From an uncultured Oscillibacter sp. (GTDB taxonomy: Bacteria > Bacillota > Clostridia > Oscillospirales > Oscillospiraceae), in assembly GCA_947365245.1 (NCBI GenBank), contig CANAWG010000004.1, positions 62,001 to 126,000 on the forward strand: a stretch of DNA of 64,000 bases. Reading direction: 5' to 3'. The notes below the pieces were generated by a model. That model searched no databases and was not told where the DNA came from. It worked only from the letters and a program-made list of their open reading frames with translations. The first letter of the stretch is position 1. Each line of letters starts with the position of its first letter. The position numbers and the translations under genes were made by a program. Below are positions 24,617 to 33,290 of this stretch, piece by piece.

Positions 24617-26647
24617 ATGAGTGAGAAAGACAAGAACGCTCTGCCAAACCCGGACACCGGCACGGCGGAGGAGATGGACCAGGTCATGCGCAAGTTCGAC
24701 CGGGAGTCCGCCACCCGGATCTGGGAGGGAAAGCCCAAGGCGGTGGTCAGCGTGGTCACGGCGCTGTTCTCCCTGTACTGTATCTGGTCCACGCTGTGGA
24801 GCACGGCGGATTTACCCATTCGCCTCTCGGCATTCCTGGGCCTCATCATCGTCATGGGCTATCTCAACTACCCCGTTCACAAGGGCCATGTGACCCCCAA
24901 TTCCATGCCCTGGTATGACATCGTTTTGATGGTGCTGGGGGCGGGCTCTTTCTTCTACTACTGCCTGAACTACCGCAGCCTGGTGATGGTCATCACCAGC
25001 GCCGCCAAGATCGACCCCTGGGGGGAGAACCCCGTCAGCGGCGCGTGGCTCTACATTATTCTGGGGATTGTTGGCATCCTGTGCCTGGCGGAGCTGTGCC
25101 GCCGGTGTGTGGGACTGCCCATCCTCTTTGTGGTGGGCGCGCTGATGATCTACACCTTTGCCAGCGGCCAGAGCCTGGCCCGGGTGATCTACACCCTTTT
25201 CTACGGCACCTCCGGCGTCATGGCCACCCCCATTCAGGTGTGCGCCAAATTCATCGCCGTGTTCATCATCTTCGGCTCTTTCCTGGAGCGCACCGGCATC
25301 TCCAACTTCTTCATCGACCTGGCCAACTGTGCGGCGGGCTCCTCCTCCGGGGGCCCCGCCAAGGTGGCGGTCATCTCCTCCGCCCTGTGCGGCATGGTCT
25401 CCGGCTCCTCCGTGGGCAACACCGTGACCACCGGCTCCGTCACCATCCCCATGATGAAGAAAACCGGCTACAAGGGTGAGTTCGCCGCCGCCGTGGAGGC
25501 CGCCGCCTCCACCGGCGGGCAGATCATGCCCCCCATCATGGGCGCCGCGGCGTTCCTCATGGCGGAGTATATGGACACCACCTACGCCACCGTGGCCCTG
25601 AAGGCGATCCTGCCGGCCCTGCTGTACTTCACCGGCATCTTCCTCTCCGTCCACCTGGAGGCAAAGCGCCTGGGGCTCCAAGGCATCCCCCGGGACCAGC
25701 TGCCCAGGTTCCGGCTGCTGATCCGCAGCATCTACCTGCTGATTCCCCTGGTGGTGCTGGTGTGGCTGGTGTCCACCGGCGCCAGGACCCTCCAGTTCTC
25801 CGCCGCCATCGCCATCGTGCTGACCATTCTGGTGAGCCTGCCCCACATCTTCCGGGACAGCCGGGACCAGCACGGCGAGGGCTTCGCCGTCCACGCCGGC
25901 AAGGATATCGCCTCCATGATCGCCTCCTCCCTGGAGGCCGGCGGCCGGGGCTGCATCACCGTGGCGGTGGCCTGCTCCATGGCCGGCATGGTGGCCGGCT
26001 GCATCACCGTGACGGGCCTTGCCTCCAAGCTGGTGAACGCCGTGGTGAACATCAGCCGCATGATCCCCAATGAATCGCTGGCCCTGTTCATCGCCCTGTT
26101 CCTCACCATGCTGTGCTGCATCGTGCTGGGCATGGGCGTGCCCACCACCGCCAACTACTGCATCATGGCCTCCACCTGCGCCCCCATTTTGATCACCCTG
26201 GGCATCGGCAAGATCCCCGCCCACTTCTTCGTGTTCTACTTCGGCATTGTGGCGGACATCACGCCCCCCGTGGCGCTGGCCGCCTACGCCGGCAGCGCCA
26301 TCGCCAAGTCCAACCCCATGAAGACCGGCATCAACGCCACCAAGCTGGCCATCGCCGCTTTCATCGTGCCCTATATCTTCGCGTTCAACCCCGCCATGCT
26401 GCTGGTGGACACCGGCCCCCTGGATGTGGTGGTCATCGTGGTCTCCTCCCTCATCGGCCTCTTCGGCGTGGCGGCGGCCCTGAACGGCACGCTGTTCCGC
26501 AGGATTAATCCCCTTTTCCGTCTGCTTTTGGTGGCAGGCGGCCTGAGCATGATGGTCCCCGGCTTCGCCAGCGACGTCATCGGCCTGGTGCTGGTGCTGG
26601 GCGTTGTGGCGCTGCAGAAGATGGGCGCCGACAAGGCCGCGGCCTGA
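24617..26647 (+). CDS. TRAP transporter, fused small and large permease (4TM/12TM)
   Basis: 676 residues. The N-terminal part corresponds to the DctQ-like small subunit (about four membrane helices up to residue 180); the rest is DctM-like, with SGVMATPIQVCAKFIAVFII, SGSSVGNTVTTGSVTIPMMK and GVPTTANYCIMASTCAP. Such fusions pair with TAXI binding proteins and use a sodium or proton gradient. Start ATG 24617 with AGGAGG 8 nt upstream. Second gene of the operon. Confidence 0.95.
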   Translation: MSEKDKNALPNPDTGTAEEMDQVMRKFDRESATRIWEGKPKAVVSVVTALFSLYCIWSTLWSTADLPIRLSAFLGLIIVMGYLNYPVHKGHVTPNSMPWYDIVLMVLGAGSFFYYCLNYRSLVMVITSAAKIDPWGENPVSGAWLYIILGIVGILCLAELCRRCVGLPILFVVGALMIYTFASGQSLARVIYTLFYGTSGVMATPIQVCAKFIAVFIIFGSFLERTGISNFFIDLANCAAGSSSGGPAKVAVISSALCGMVSGSSVGNTVTTGSVTIPMMKKTGYKGEFAAAVEAAASTGGQIMPPIMGAAAFLMAEYMDTTYATVALKAILPALLYFTGIFLSVHLEAKRLGLQGIPRDQLPRFRLLIRSIYLLIPLVVLVWLVSTGARTLQFSAAIAIVLTILVSLPHIFRDSRDQHGEGFAVHAGKDIASMIASSLEAGGRGCITVAVACSMAGMVAGCITVTGLASKLVNAVVNISRMIPNESLALFIALFLTMLCCIVLGMGVPTTANYCIMASTCAPILITLGIGKIPAHFFVFYFGIVADITPPVALAAYAGSAIAKSNPMKTGINATKLAIAAFIVPYIFAFNPAMLLVDTGPLDVVVIVVSSLIGLFGVAAALNGTLFRRINPLFRLLLVAGGLSMMVPGFASDVIGLVLVLGVVALQKMGADKAAA

Positions 26648-26682
26648 GCTCCCACGTCTTTCCTGCGTGCCCCGAATCATTT

Positions 26683-26720
26683 AAAAACGAAGCGCCGTCT
26701 GCTCTGCAGGCGGCGCTTCG
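26683..26720 (-). terminator. Terminator after the BTAD regulator gene
   Basis: Minus-strand CGAAGCGCCG / CGGCGCTTCG with an inner CTGC/GCAG stem, followed by TTTTTAAAT. Also lies between convergent genes. Confidence 0.88.
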
Positions 26721-26721
26721 T

Positions 26722-27888
26722 CTATTCGGTCCTGTCCGGCCAGGCTTGAGAGGACAGGGGCTGGACAAAAAAGGTCAGGCGGACGGGGGCGTGGGGATAG
26801 CGGCGGGTGAACGCCCGCACCAGCCGGGCACAGACGGCCCGGCTGGCGTCGTAGTCCGCGTGGGGCAGCAGCAGGACGAACCGGTCCGCGCCGCAGCGGG
26901 CGGCGGCGTCCCCCCGGCGCAGGCCCTCCAGCAGCACGGTCTCCAGATGGTCCATGGCCCGGTCCAGGCTGCGGCGGGCCAGGGCGGAGCCGCCGTCGGC
27001 GGTGAGCAGGGCCGCGTGTACCGGCCGGCCGTCCCTGCCGGCGGCGCGGGCGGCGCTGCGGCAGATGGCGCGAAAGTCCTCAAAGCCGCAGATCTGGGCG
27101 CCGGGGCGTGGCGGCTCCAGCAATGCGTCCAGCACCGTGGCGGGGGAGAGGGCCCGGGGGTCTTCCGTCTCCAGGGCCCGGCGGTGCAGGTCCCGCAGGG
27201 GCTGGGAGGGCAGTACCCCCGATTGAGACAGCAGACGGGTGTGGAGGGCCTCATAGGCCGCGGCGGCCTCCCGGCGGCGGCCCAGGCGCAGCAAGGCCTC
27301 CATACGGCGGCGGCAGAGGTCCTCCCGGCAGGGGGCCAACGCGCAGGCGGTATCCGTCAGAGACGCGATCTCCTGCCAGCGTTCCGCCGTCTCCAGCGCG
27401 GGGAGCAGGGAGGAGAGCCCCTCCAGGTACAGCGTCCGCAGCCGCTCCCGCCGCTCCTCCGCCCAGGGGTGGCCGGCGAGGGCCGGGAGGAAGTCCCCCC
27501 GGTACAGCGCCAGAGCCGCGCATCGGTCCTCCAGCCGCTGGGACGCCAGCAGGCGGGGCAGTTCCTCCGCGTCCAAAAGCAGGGGGACCTCCGGGTCCCA
27601 CTGGCAGCCCCCCGGTCGGCTGAGAATCAGGGGCCGCCCGGCCCCCAATCCCTCCAGGGCGGTCCTGGCCCGGTGGAGGACGGCCTTGAGGGCGTTGAGG
27701 GATCCTCCCTCCTCCCCGGCCCACAGGAGGTTCAGCAGCTCCCCGTAGGAGACGGCCCGCCGCCGCTCCCACAACAGCGCGGACAGCAGCAGACAGAGCT
27801 TGCGGGAGCGGCCGGCGGTGAAAACCGCCTCTCCCCGGCGGATGGCGAAGTCCCCCAGAGTCTGTACGCGCAGGATAGACGTTTCCAC
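26722..27888 (-). CDS. SARP/BTAD-type transcriptional regulator with a degenerate GGDEF-like C-terminus
   Basis: 388 residues. N-terminal OmpR-like winged helix (LRVQTLGDFAIRRGEAVF, RSRKLCLLLSALL, LNALKAVLHRARTAL), then the bacterial transcriptional activation domain of helical repeats (LALYRGDFLPAL, ACALAPCREDLCRRRMEALL). The last 100 residues resemble a diguanylate cyclase fold, but the signature reads CGADRFVLLLP in place of GGDEF, so no cyclase activity is expected. Start GTG 27888 with GGAGG 7 nt upstream. Target genes unknown; divergent from a transglutaminase gene. Confidence 0.82.
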   Translation of the reverse strand: METSILRVQTLGDFAIRRGEAVFTAGRSRKLCLLLSALLWERRRAVSYGELLNLLWAGEEGGSLNALKAVLHRARTALEGLGAGRPLILSRPGGCQWDPEVPLLLDAEELPRLLASQRLEDRCAALALYRGDFLPALAGHPWAEERRERLRTLYLEGLSSLLPALETAERWQEIASLTDTACALAPCREDLCRRRMEALLRLGRRREAAAAYEALHTRLLSQSGVLPSQPLRDLHRRALETEDPRALSPATVLDALLEPPRPGAQICGFEDFRAICRSAARAAGRDGRPVHAALLTADGGSALARRSLDRAMDHLETVLLEGLRRGDAAARCGADRFVLLLPHADYDASRAVCARLVRAFTRRYPHAPVRLTFFVQPLSSQAWPDRTE

Positions 27889-28061
27889 AGACCTGCCTCC
27901 TCTCTCTCGATTGCGGCGGAGCGGGCCGGAAAACCGCCGCCGCACCGCTGCTTTTGCAACAGCGTAACACATTTCTTCCCCGTTCGCAACGGTACGGTTA
28001 TATAAAAAATATAAAAATGAAAAATTTTTTGAAAAAAGTACTTCCATTTTTAAAAGAGCTG

Positions 28062-28070
28062 TGCTATACT
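28062..28070 (+). promoter_or_regulatory. Extended -10 promoter of the transglutaminase gene
   Basis: TGCTATACT, with a weak TTCCAT -35 17 bp upstream. Confidence 0.6.
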
Positions 28071-28147
28071 GACACTGAAAAAGAGGCGAGACCGGGGGAG
28101 CTTCCCGGTCTCCATGGTATGGATTCGGACAAAATGAGGGAATCATC

Positions 28148-29107
28148 ATGAACATTTTGAAGAGAATTGTTCCGCTGGCCCTCTCAGCGGCTCTGCTGGC
28201 GGGCAGTGCCTCCGCCATAGGCGGGGGAAAGAGGCTGGCGCCGCGGGAGGTGGAGCTGGCGGACGCGGCGGTGCCCCTGGCGGGGGCGTCGGATACGCTG
28301 CTGCTGCCGGTGGCCTCCGGCACGGCGGTGAAGCAGAACTCCCGGGCCGTCATCGACTACTCCAACACCAAGGACGGCTATGTGATGGTGCGCTTCACCG
28401 CCGCCACCTCCAAGAAGCTGAAAGTGCAGGTCTCCGGCCCCACCCGGGATAAGCCCTACTACGACCTGAAAGCGGGGGAGTGGACCACGTTCCCCCTGTC
28501 TGACGGCAACGGCAATTACAAGGTGACGGTATTTGAAAACACCACCGCCAACAAGTACGCCGAGGTGGTGTCCGTGAGCTTCAAGGTGACGCTCAGCAGC
28601 GAGCAGGCGCCCTATCTGCGGCCCAACCAGTACGTGGACTATGAGAACGCCGCAGCCACCCTGACCAAGGCCAAGGAGCTGGCGGGCAGCGAGACCGACC
28701 CGCTGAAGCTGGTGGAGACGGTCTACACCTTTGTGGTGAACAACCTGACCTACGACCGCCAGCTGGCGGCCACCGTCAAGAGCGGGTATCTCCCGGTGCT
28801 GGACGACGTGCTGGCGGCGAAAAAGGGCATCTGCTTCGACTATGCCAGCCTGACGGCGGGGATGCTCCGCAGCCTGGGGGTGCCCTGCAAGCTGGTGGTG
28901 GGCTATGCCGGCACCAGCAAACCGGCCTACCACGCCTGGATCAGCGTGTGGACCGAGAAGACCGGCTGGATTGACAACGCGATCTACTTCGACAGCAGCG
29001 GCTGGCACCGGATGGACCCCACGTTCGCCTCCTCCGGCAAGAGCAGCAGCTCGATTTTGAAATTCATCGGCGACGGCAGCCACTACCAGGAGAGCAGCCT
29101 CTACTAA
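28148..29107 (+). CDS. Secreted transglutaminase-like protein
   Basis: 319 residues with a signal peptide (ILKRIVPLALSAALLAGSAS). The C-terminal half is a transglutaminase-like cysteine-peptidase fold: catalytic Cys 229 in KKGICFDYASLTAGMLRSLG, His 262 in YHAWISVW and Asp 290 in HRMDPTFAS. The middle part (residues 60-160) is a beta-rich domain. Such proteins act outside the cell on peptides or cell-wall proteins; the substrate is not known. Start ATG 28148 with GAGGGAATC upstream. Confidence 0.88.
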   Translation: MNILKRIVPLALSAALLAGSASAIGGGKRLAPREVELADAAVPLAGASDTLLLPVASGTAVKQNSRAVIDYSNTKDGYVMVRFTAATSKKLKVQVSGPTRDKPYYDLKAGEWTTFPLSDGNGNYKVTVFENTTANKYAEVVSVSFKVTLSSEQAPYLRPNQYVDYENAAATLTKAKELAGSETDPLKLVETVYTFVVNNLTYDRQLAATVKSGYLPVLDDVLAAKKGICFDYASLTAGMLRSLGVPCKLVVGYAGTSKPAYHAWISVWTEKTGWIDNAIYFDSSGWHRMDPTFASSGKSSSSILKFIGDGSHYQESSLY

Positions 29108-29125
29108 ACCGCCTGTTACGACCTG

Positions 29126-29156
29126 AAACCCGCCCGGCGAAACCGGGCGGGTTTTT
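29126..29156 (+). terminator. Terminator after the transglutaminase gene
   Basis: AAACCCGCCCGG / CCGGGCGGGTTT with a 5-nt loop and TTTTT. Confidence 0.9.
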
Positions 29157-29190
29157 GCGCCAGGGCGGGAGCGGGACGGAAAATTTCCCC

Positions 29191-29219
29191 TTTACGAACG
29201 GCGAAATTTCCGGTACAAT
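29191..29219 (+). promoter_or_regulatory. Sigma-A promoter of the pilus-like operon
   Basis: TTTACG, 17-bp spacer, TACAAT. Confidence 0.75.
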
Positions 29220-29269
29220 GAAACGAGTTATTTGAATGTTGCGCCTGCGGGCGCGGATTGGAGCGTACC

Positions 29270-30313
29270 ATGAAGAACAACGGCATTTCCCACGGGGAGC
29301 TGTCCGCGCTGTGTCTGGAGCTTTCGATGCTGCTCCACGCCGGCGTGGGGACCGGAGACGCCCTGGCCCTTTTGGCGGAGGAGAGCGACCCGGAGTACCA
29401 GGTCATGCTGACGGACATGGCCAAGGAGGTGGACGGCGGCGCCCCCCTCTCCCAGGCCATGCGGGGGACGGAGAGCTTCCCTGTCTATGTCAGCGGCCTG
29501 GTGGAGGTGGGCGAGCGGGCCGGCCGGACCGAGGAGGCCCTGGCTGCCCTGTCCCGCTACTATGAGGGCCGGGCCCGCCTGGACCGCCGCATCCGCGGCG
29601 CGCTGCTGTATCCGGCGGTGATGCTGCTTTTGATGCTGGTGGTCATCGCGGTGCTGCTGGTGAAGGTGCTGCCCATTTTTGACGATGTGTACGCCTCCCT
29701 GGGCGGGCGGCTCACCGGCGTGGCCGGGAGCCTCTTGACCCTGGGCCGCTGGCTGGACGGCGCCATGCCGGTGCTGTGGGTGGTGCTGGCCATGGCGGCG
29801 GTGTTTCTGGCGGTCTTTGCCGCCGTGCCCTCTTTCCGGGAGAAGCTGACCGCCTCCTGGCGCAGGAGCCGGGGGGACAGGGGCGTGGCCCGGAAGATGA
29901 ACGACGCCCGCCTGGCCCAGGCCCTGGCCATGGGCATGGCCAGCGGTATGCCCATCGAGGAGGCCGTGGAGCTGGCCGCCGGACTGATGGAGGAGGTGCC
30001 CGCCGCCAGGGAGCGGTGCTTGGACTGTCGGGCCCGTCTGGACCGGGGCGAGCGGTCCAGCAAGGCCATGCGGGAGAGCGGCCTGCTGCCGGGCGGAGCC
30101 TGCCGCCTCTTCGAGATGGGCCAGCGGGGCGGCACCGCCGACGCGGCCATGGCGAAGATCGCCGCGGACCTCTCCGAGGAGAGCGAGGCCGACCTGGAGG
30201 AGAAGGTGAGCCGGGTGGAGCCGGCGCTGGTGCTGGTGTGCTCCATTCTGGTGGGGTTGATTCTGCTGTCGGTGATGCTGCCCTTGATGCACATCATGTC
30301 GGCGATTGGGTGA
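29270..30313 (+). CDS. Type II secretion / type IV pilus platform protein (GspF/PilC family)
   Basis: Inner-membrane platform of a type IV-like filament machine. 347 residues with the two repeated T2SSF domains: first MLLHAGVGTGDALALLAEES with GAPLSQAMRG and GERAGRTEEAL, second AMGMASGMPIEEAVELAAGL with EMGQRGGTADAAM. Membrane helices near residues 115-140, 165-185 and at the C-terminus. Start ATG 29270 with GGAG 6 nt upstream. First gene of a six-gene operon with gaps of 20 bp or less or overlaps. Confidence 0.9.
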   Translation: MKNNGISHGELSALCLELSMLLHAGVGTGDALALLAEESDPEYQVMLTDMAKEVDGGAPLSQAMRGTESFPVYVSGLVEVGERAGRTEEALAALSRYYEGRARLDRRIRGALLYPAVMLLLMLVVIAVLLVKVLPIFDDVYASLGGRLTGVAGSLLTLGRWLDGAMPVLWVVLAMAAVFLAVFAAVPSFREKLTASWRRSRGDRGVARKMNDARLAQALAMGMASGMPIEEAVELAAGLMEEVPAARERCLDCRARLDRGERSSKAMRESGLLPGGACRLFEMGQRGGTADAAMAKIAADLSEESEADLEEKVSRVEPALVLVCSILVGLILLSVMLPLMHIMSAIG

Positions 30314-30317
30314 GCCC

Positions 30318-30641
30318 ATGAGGAAGAGGAGAAATCCCCTGCTGGGGATGCTGCGGGGGCTGCTGCTGCCGGCCATCGCCGCGGCGGTGCTGGTGATGTT
30401 CGCCGCCGCCCTGGACGCCCTCTCCGCCGGCCATGACGCCGAGGACCTCAGGCAGCTGGAGGAGGCTCTGCGCCGCAGCTGCGCGGCCTGTTACGCCGCC
30501 GAAGGGGTCTACCCCCCCAATCTGGAGTATTTGGAGGACCACTACGGCATCCGGGTGGATGAGGATCGCTACGCGGTGTTCTACACCGCCTTTGCCGACA
30601 ACCTCATGCCGGAGATCACCGTGGTGGTGCGGAAGCCATGA
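30318..30641 (+). CDS. Small membrane-anchored protein of the pilus-like operon
   Basis: 107 residues: basic N-terminus, one hydrophobic helix (LLLPAIAAAVLVMFAAALDAL), then a soluble part with an alpha-helix (AEDLRQLEEALRRSCAACYA) and DHYGIRVDEDRYAVFYTAFA. The layout is that of a pseudopilin, though no clear prepilin-peptidase glycine-phenylalanine/glutamate site is visible. Start ATG 30318; overlaps the next gene by 4 bp. Confidence 0.75.
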   Translation: MRKRRNPLLGMLRGLLLPAIAAAVLVMFAAALDALSAGHDAEDLRQLEEALRRSCAACYAAEGVYPPNLEYLEDHYGIRVDEDRYAVFYTAFADNLMPEITVVVRKP

Positions 30642-31120
30642 GAGAAAAGCAGGTAAAACACCATATTGACAGCCTGGCGGCTCTGCTGCTGTTCGGGGTG
30701 TTCGCGGCGTGCGTGCTGGTGGTGCTGTTCACCGGGGCGGACGCCTACCGCCGTTTGACGAGCCGGGACCAGGCGGCCTACGAGCGCCGCACCGGCGTGC
30801 AGTACATCGCCACCCGGGTGCGGCAGTCGGACCATGCCGGCGGCGTCGCCGTGGAGCCCTTTGGCGACGGGGACGCGCTGGTCCTGGGGGCGGACGAGAC
30901 CTACGCCGCCCGGGTCTACTGCTATGACGGCTGGCTGATGGAGCTGTACTGCCTGGCGGAGGAGCCCATGGAGCCCCAGGACGGACAGAGGATCCTGGAG
31001 GCGGAAAAGCTGGCGCTGTCCCTGGAGGACGGGCTGCTGGAGATCTCCCTCACCGCCGCCGGCGGCGCGGAGGATACGCTGCGGCTGGCCCTGCGCAGCG
31101 GAGAGGAGGCGGCGGGATGA
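30638..31120 (+). CDS. Pseudopilin-like protein, probably DUF4860
   Basis: 160 residues: membrane helix at residues 12-35 (LAALLLFGVFAACVLVVLF), then a soluble domain containing GVQYIATRVRQSDHAGGV and VYCYDGWLMELYCLAEE. Four-base overlaps on both sides mark tight coupling. The DUF4860 assignment comes from memory of the family's operon context and should be tested. Confidence 0.72.
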   Translation: MREKQVKHHIDSLAALLLFGVFAACVLVVLFTGADAYRRLTSRDQAAYERRTGVQYIATRVRQSDHAGGVAVEPFGDGDALVLGADETYAARVYCYDGWLMELYCLAEEPMEPQDGQRILEAEKLALSLEDGLLEISLTAAGGAEDTLRLALRSGEEAAG

Positions 31121-31647
31121 AGAGCAAGGCGCCACTGATTTTGATGGAGCAGATGGTGATGCTGCTGGTGTTCGCCCTGGCGGCGGCGCTGTGCCTCCAG
31201 GCCTTTGCGAAGTCCGACAGCCTCTCCTCCAGAAGCGAGGCCCGGGATAAGGCGGCGGCGCTGTGCCAGACGGCGGCGGAGACGGTCCGCCACTACGGCG
31301 GCAGCGCCCAAAACGCCCTCTCCAGGGCCGCGGAGGACCTGGGCGCGGAGTACAGTGAGGAATTTGTCACCCTCTCCCTGGACTACGATGAGAACTGGAA
31401 CCCCATTCACGCCTGGGAGAGCGGCGGGAGGACGCCCTATTACCGCCTGTGGGTCGCCGCAAGTCCGGACCCTGCCGACCCGTGGACCGTGCCCTCCCGG
31501 GAGGGCGCCGACCTGTCGGACCCGGATCTTCCCGGCCTCCAGCGGGCGGCGGTCCGCGTGATCACCGGCCACGGCAATGCGGACCAGATGCTGGATACCC
31601 TGTTTACCATTGATATCGCCTGGCAGGAGGTGAGCGCCCATGACTGA
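31117..31647 (+). CDS. Pseudopilin-like protein of the pilus-like operon
   Basis: 176 residues: PLILMEQMVMLLVFALAAAL gives a hydrophobic N-terminal helix beginning with a pilin-like methionine/glutamate, followed by an amphipathic helix with many alanines and a beta-rich C-terminal part. Resembles a minor pseudopilin by design only. Start ATG with GGAGGCGG upstream; overlaps the next gene by 8 bp. Confidence 0.72.
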   Translation: MKSKAPLILMEQMVMLLVFALAAALCLQAFAKSDSLSSRSEARDKAAALCQTAAETVRHYGGSAQNALSRAAEDLGAEYSEEFVTLSLDYDENWNPIHAWESGGRTPYYRLWVAASPDPADPWTVPSREGADLSDPDLPGLQRAAVRVITGHGNADQMLDTLFTIDIAWQEVSAHD

Positions 31648-32080
31648 GAGAAAGCGGGAGACCTTCTCCCCCCCGGCGGTGGGCGGCATCTCGCTGCTGG
31701 TGGCCTTTGCCGTGCTGTGCCTGACGGTGTTCGCCCTGCTGAGCCTCACCACCGTCCAGGCCGACGGGCGCCTGGCGGACTCCTCCGCCCGGGCGGTGGA
31801 GGACTACTACGCCGCCGACTGCGCCGCCCAGGAGATTCTGGCCCGGCTGCGAAACGGCGAGACGCCGCTGGAGGTCACGTCCCACCCGGAGGACTCCTGG
31901 CACGACCCCTTGGCCGTCCGGTATACCTATGAGGTCCCCGTCTCCGACAGGCAGGAGCTCCAGGTGGAAGTCCTGGTGAACGGAGAGGACTATGAGATTC
32001 TGCGCTGGCAGGCGCAGTACACCGGAGAGTGGGAGACCGTAGAGAACCTGGACCTCTGGGACGGAGGTCTCTTTGAATAA
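31640..32080 (+). CDS. PilX-like membrane-anchored protein of the pilus-like operon
   Basis: 146 residues: hydrophobic helix at residues 16-38 (GISLLVAFAVLCLTVFALL), then AVEDYYAADCAAQEILARLR, a pattern seen in PilX-type minor pilins, and a beta-rich C-terminus. Start ATG 31640 with GGAGGTG upstream. Function inferred from context. Confidence 0.72.
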   Translation: MTERKRETFSPPAVGGISLLVAFAVLCLTVFALLSLTTVQADGRLADSSARAVEDYYAADCAAQEILARLRNGETPLEVTSHPEDSWHDPLAVRYTYEVPVSDRQELQVEVLVNGEDYEILRWQAQYTGEWETVENLDLWDGGLFE

Positions 32081-32098
32081 TCGATGGAGGTCCGAAAA

Positions 32099-33157
32099 AT
32101 GGAACTGTTGGATTATCTGAGATTTGCGGTGGAGGCGGGCGCTTCCGACCTGTTCATCGTGGCGGGCAGCCCGGTATGCGCCAAGCTGGATAAACGCATG
32201 GTTCCCGCCGGCGGCGAGCGGGTCTTTCCCCAGGAGACGGAGCGGCTGATTATGGCGATCTATCAGCAGGCCGGACGGTCTCCGGAGCGGTTTCTCAGCC
32301 GGGGGGACGACGACTTCTCGTTCTCTGTGGGCGGACTGGCCCGGTTCCGGGTCAACACCTACCGCCAGAGAGGGTCTCTGGCGGCGGTGGTGCGCATCGT
32401 GTCTTTCGACATCCCCGACTGGGAGAAGCTCTCCATCCCGTCCCAGGTGATGGACCTGGCGGAGGAGACCCACGGCATGATCCTGGTCACCGGCACGGCG
32501 GGCAGCGGCAAGTCCACCACCCAGGCCTGCGTCATCGACCGGATCAACCGCACCCGGGAGGCCCACATCATCACCCTGGAGGATCCCATCGAGTACCTCC
32601 ACCGGGACATCAAGAGCATCGTCAGCCAGCGGGAGATCGCCATCGACACGGCGGACTATATCTCCGCCCTGCGGGCGTGTCTCCGGCAGGCGCCGGATGT
32701 AATCCTCCTGGGGGAGATGCGGGACCAGGAGACCATCCACACCGCCATGACGGCGGCGGAGACGGGCCACCTGCTCATCGCCACCCTCCACACCAAGGGG
32801 GCGGTGAACACCATCGGCCGCATTGTGGACACATTCCCGGCGGCCCAGCAGGACCAGATCCGCACCCAGCTGAGCATGGTGCTGCGGACGGTGGTGTCCC
32901 AGCAGCTGCTGCCGGCCGTGGACGGCGACCTGGTGCCCGCCTTTGAGATCATGCACGCCAACGGCGCCATCCGCAGCCTCATCCGGGAGGGCAAGGTCCA
33001 CCAGATCGACAACGCCATCGCCTCCGGCGGCCGGGAGGAGGGTATGGTCTCCATGGATCAGTCCATTCTGAACCTCTTCAAGGCGGGGAAGATCACGGCG
33101 GAGACCGCGTTGGACTACGCGGACAATCCTGAGCAGCTGCGCCGCCGCATGGGCTGA
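32099..33157 (+). CDS. pilT: Type IV pilus-type ATPase, PilT family
   Basis: Hexameric motor ATPase of type IV filaments. 352 residues, PilT length. N-terminal ASDLFIVAGSPV, Walker A GTAGSGKST (Lys 138), Asp box VVRIVS, HIITLEDPIEYLH, Walker B region APDVILLGEMRDQETI, and His box TGHLLIATLHT. The Walker A glycine-alanine replaces the usual glycine-proline-threonine start. Start ATG 32099, with TGGAGG 8 nt upstream; the earlier ATG at 32084 is part of that site. It is the only ATPase of the operon, so it could drive assembly here as well as retraction. Confidence 0.92.
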   Translation: MELLDYLRFAVEAGASDLFIVAGSPVCAKLDKRMVPAGGERVFPQETERLIMAIYQQAGRSPERFLSRGDDDFSFSVGGLARFRVNTYRQRGSLAAVVRIVSFDIPDWEKLSIPSQVMDLAEETHGMILVTGTAGSGKSTTQACVIDRINRTREAHIITLEDPIEYLHRDIKSIVSQREIAIDTADYISALRACLRQAPDVILLGEMRDQETIHTAMTAAETGHLLIATLHTKGAVNTIGRIVDTFPAAQQDQIRTQLSMVLRTVVSQQLLPAVDGDLVPAFEIMHANGAIRSLIREGKVHQIDNAIASGGREEGMVSMDQSILNLFKAGKITAETALDYADNPEQLRRRMG

Positions 33158-33180
33158 GCGCGCGGATATAAGAACACTGA

Positions 33181-33212
33181 GCGGAGGGACGAAAAGTCCC
33201 TCCGCTTTTTTT
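33181..33212 (+). terminator. Terminator of the pilus-like operon
   Basis: Perfect 10-bp stem GCGGAGGGAC / GTCCCTCCGC, loop GAAAA, seven T. Confidence 0.93.
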
Positions 33213-33223
33213 CCGCGGCATCG

Positions 33224-33252
33224 TTGCGCCGGGAAAAAAGCTGTGGTATCAT
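33224..33252 (+). promoter_or_regulatory. Sigma-A promoter of the ABC exporter operon
   Basis: TTGCGC, 17-bp spacer, TATCAT. Confidence 0.65.
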
Positions 33253-33290
33253 ATAAACCGTATTGATATATGACAAGGAGTATTTTTGCC

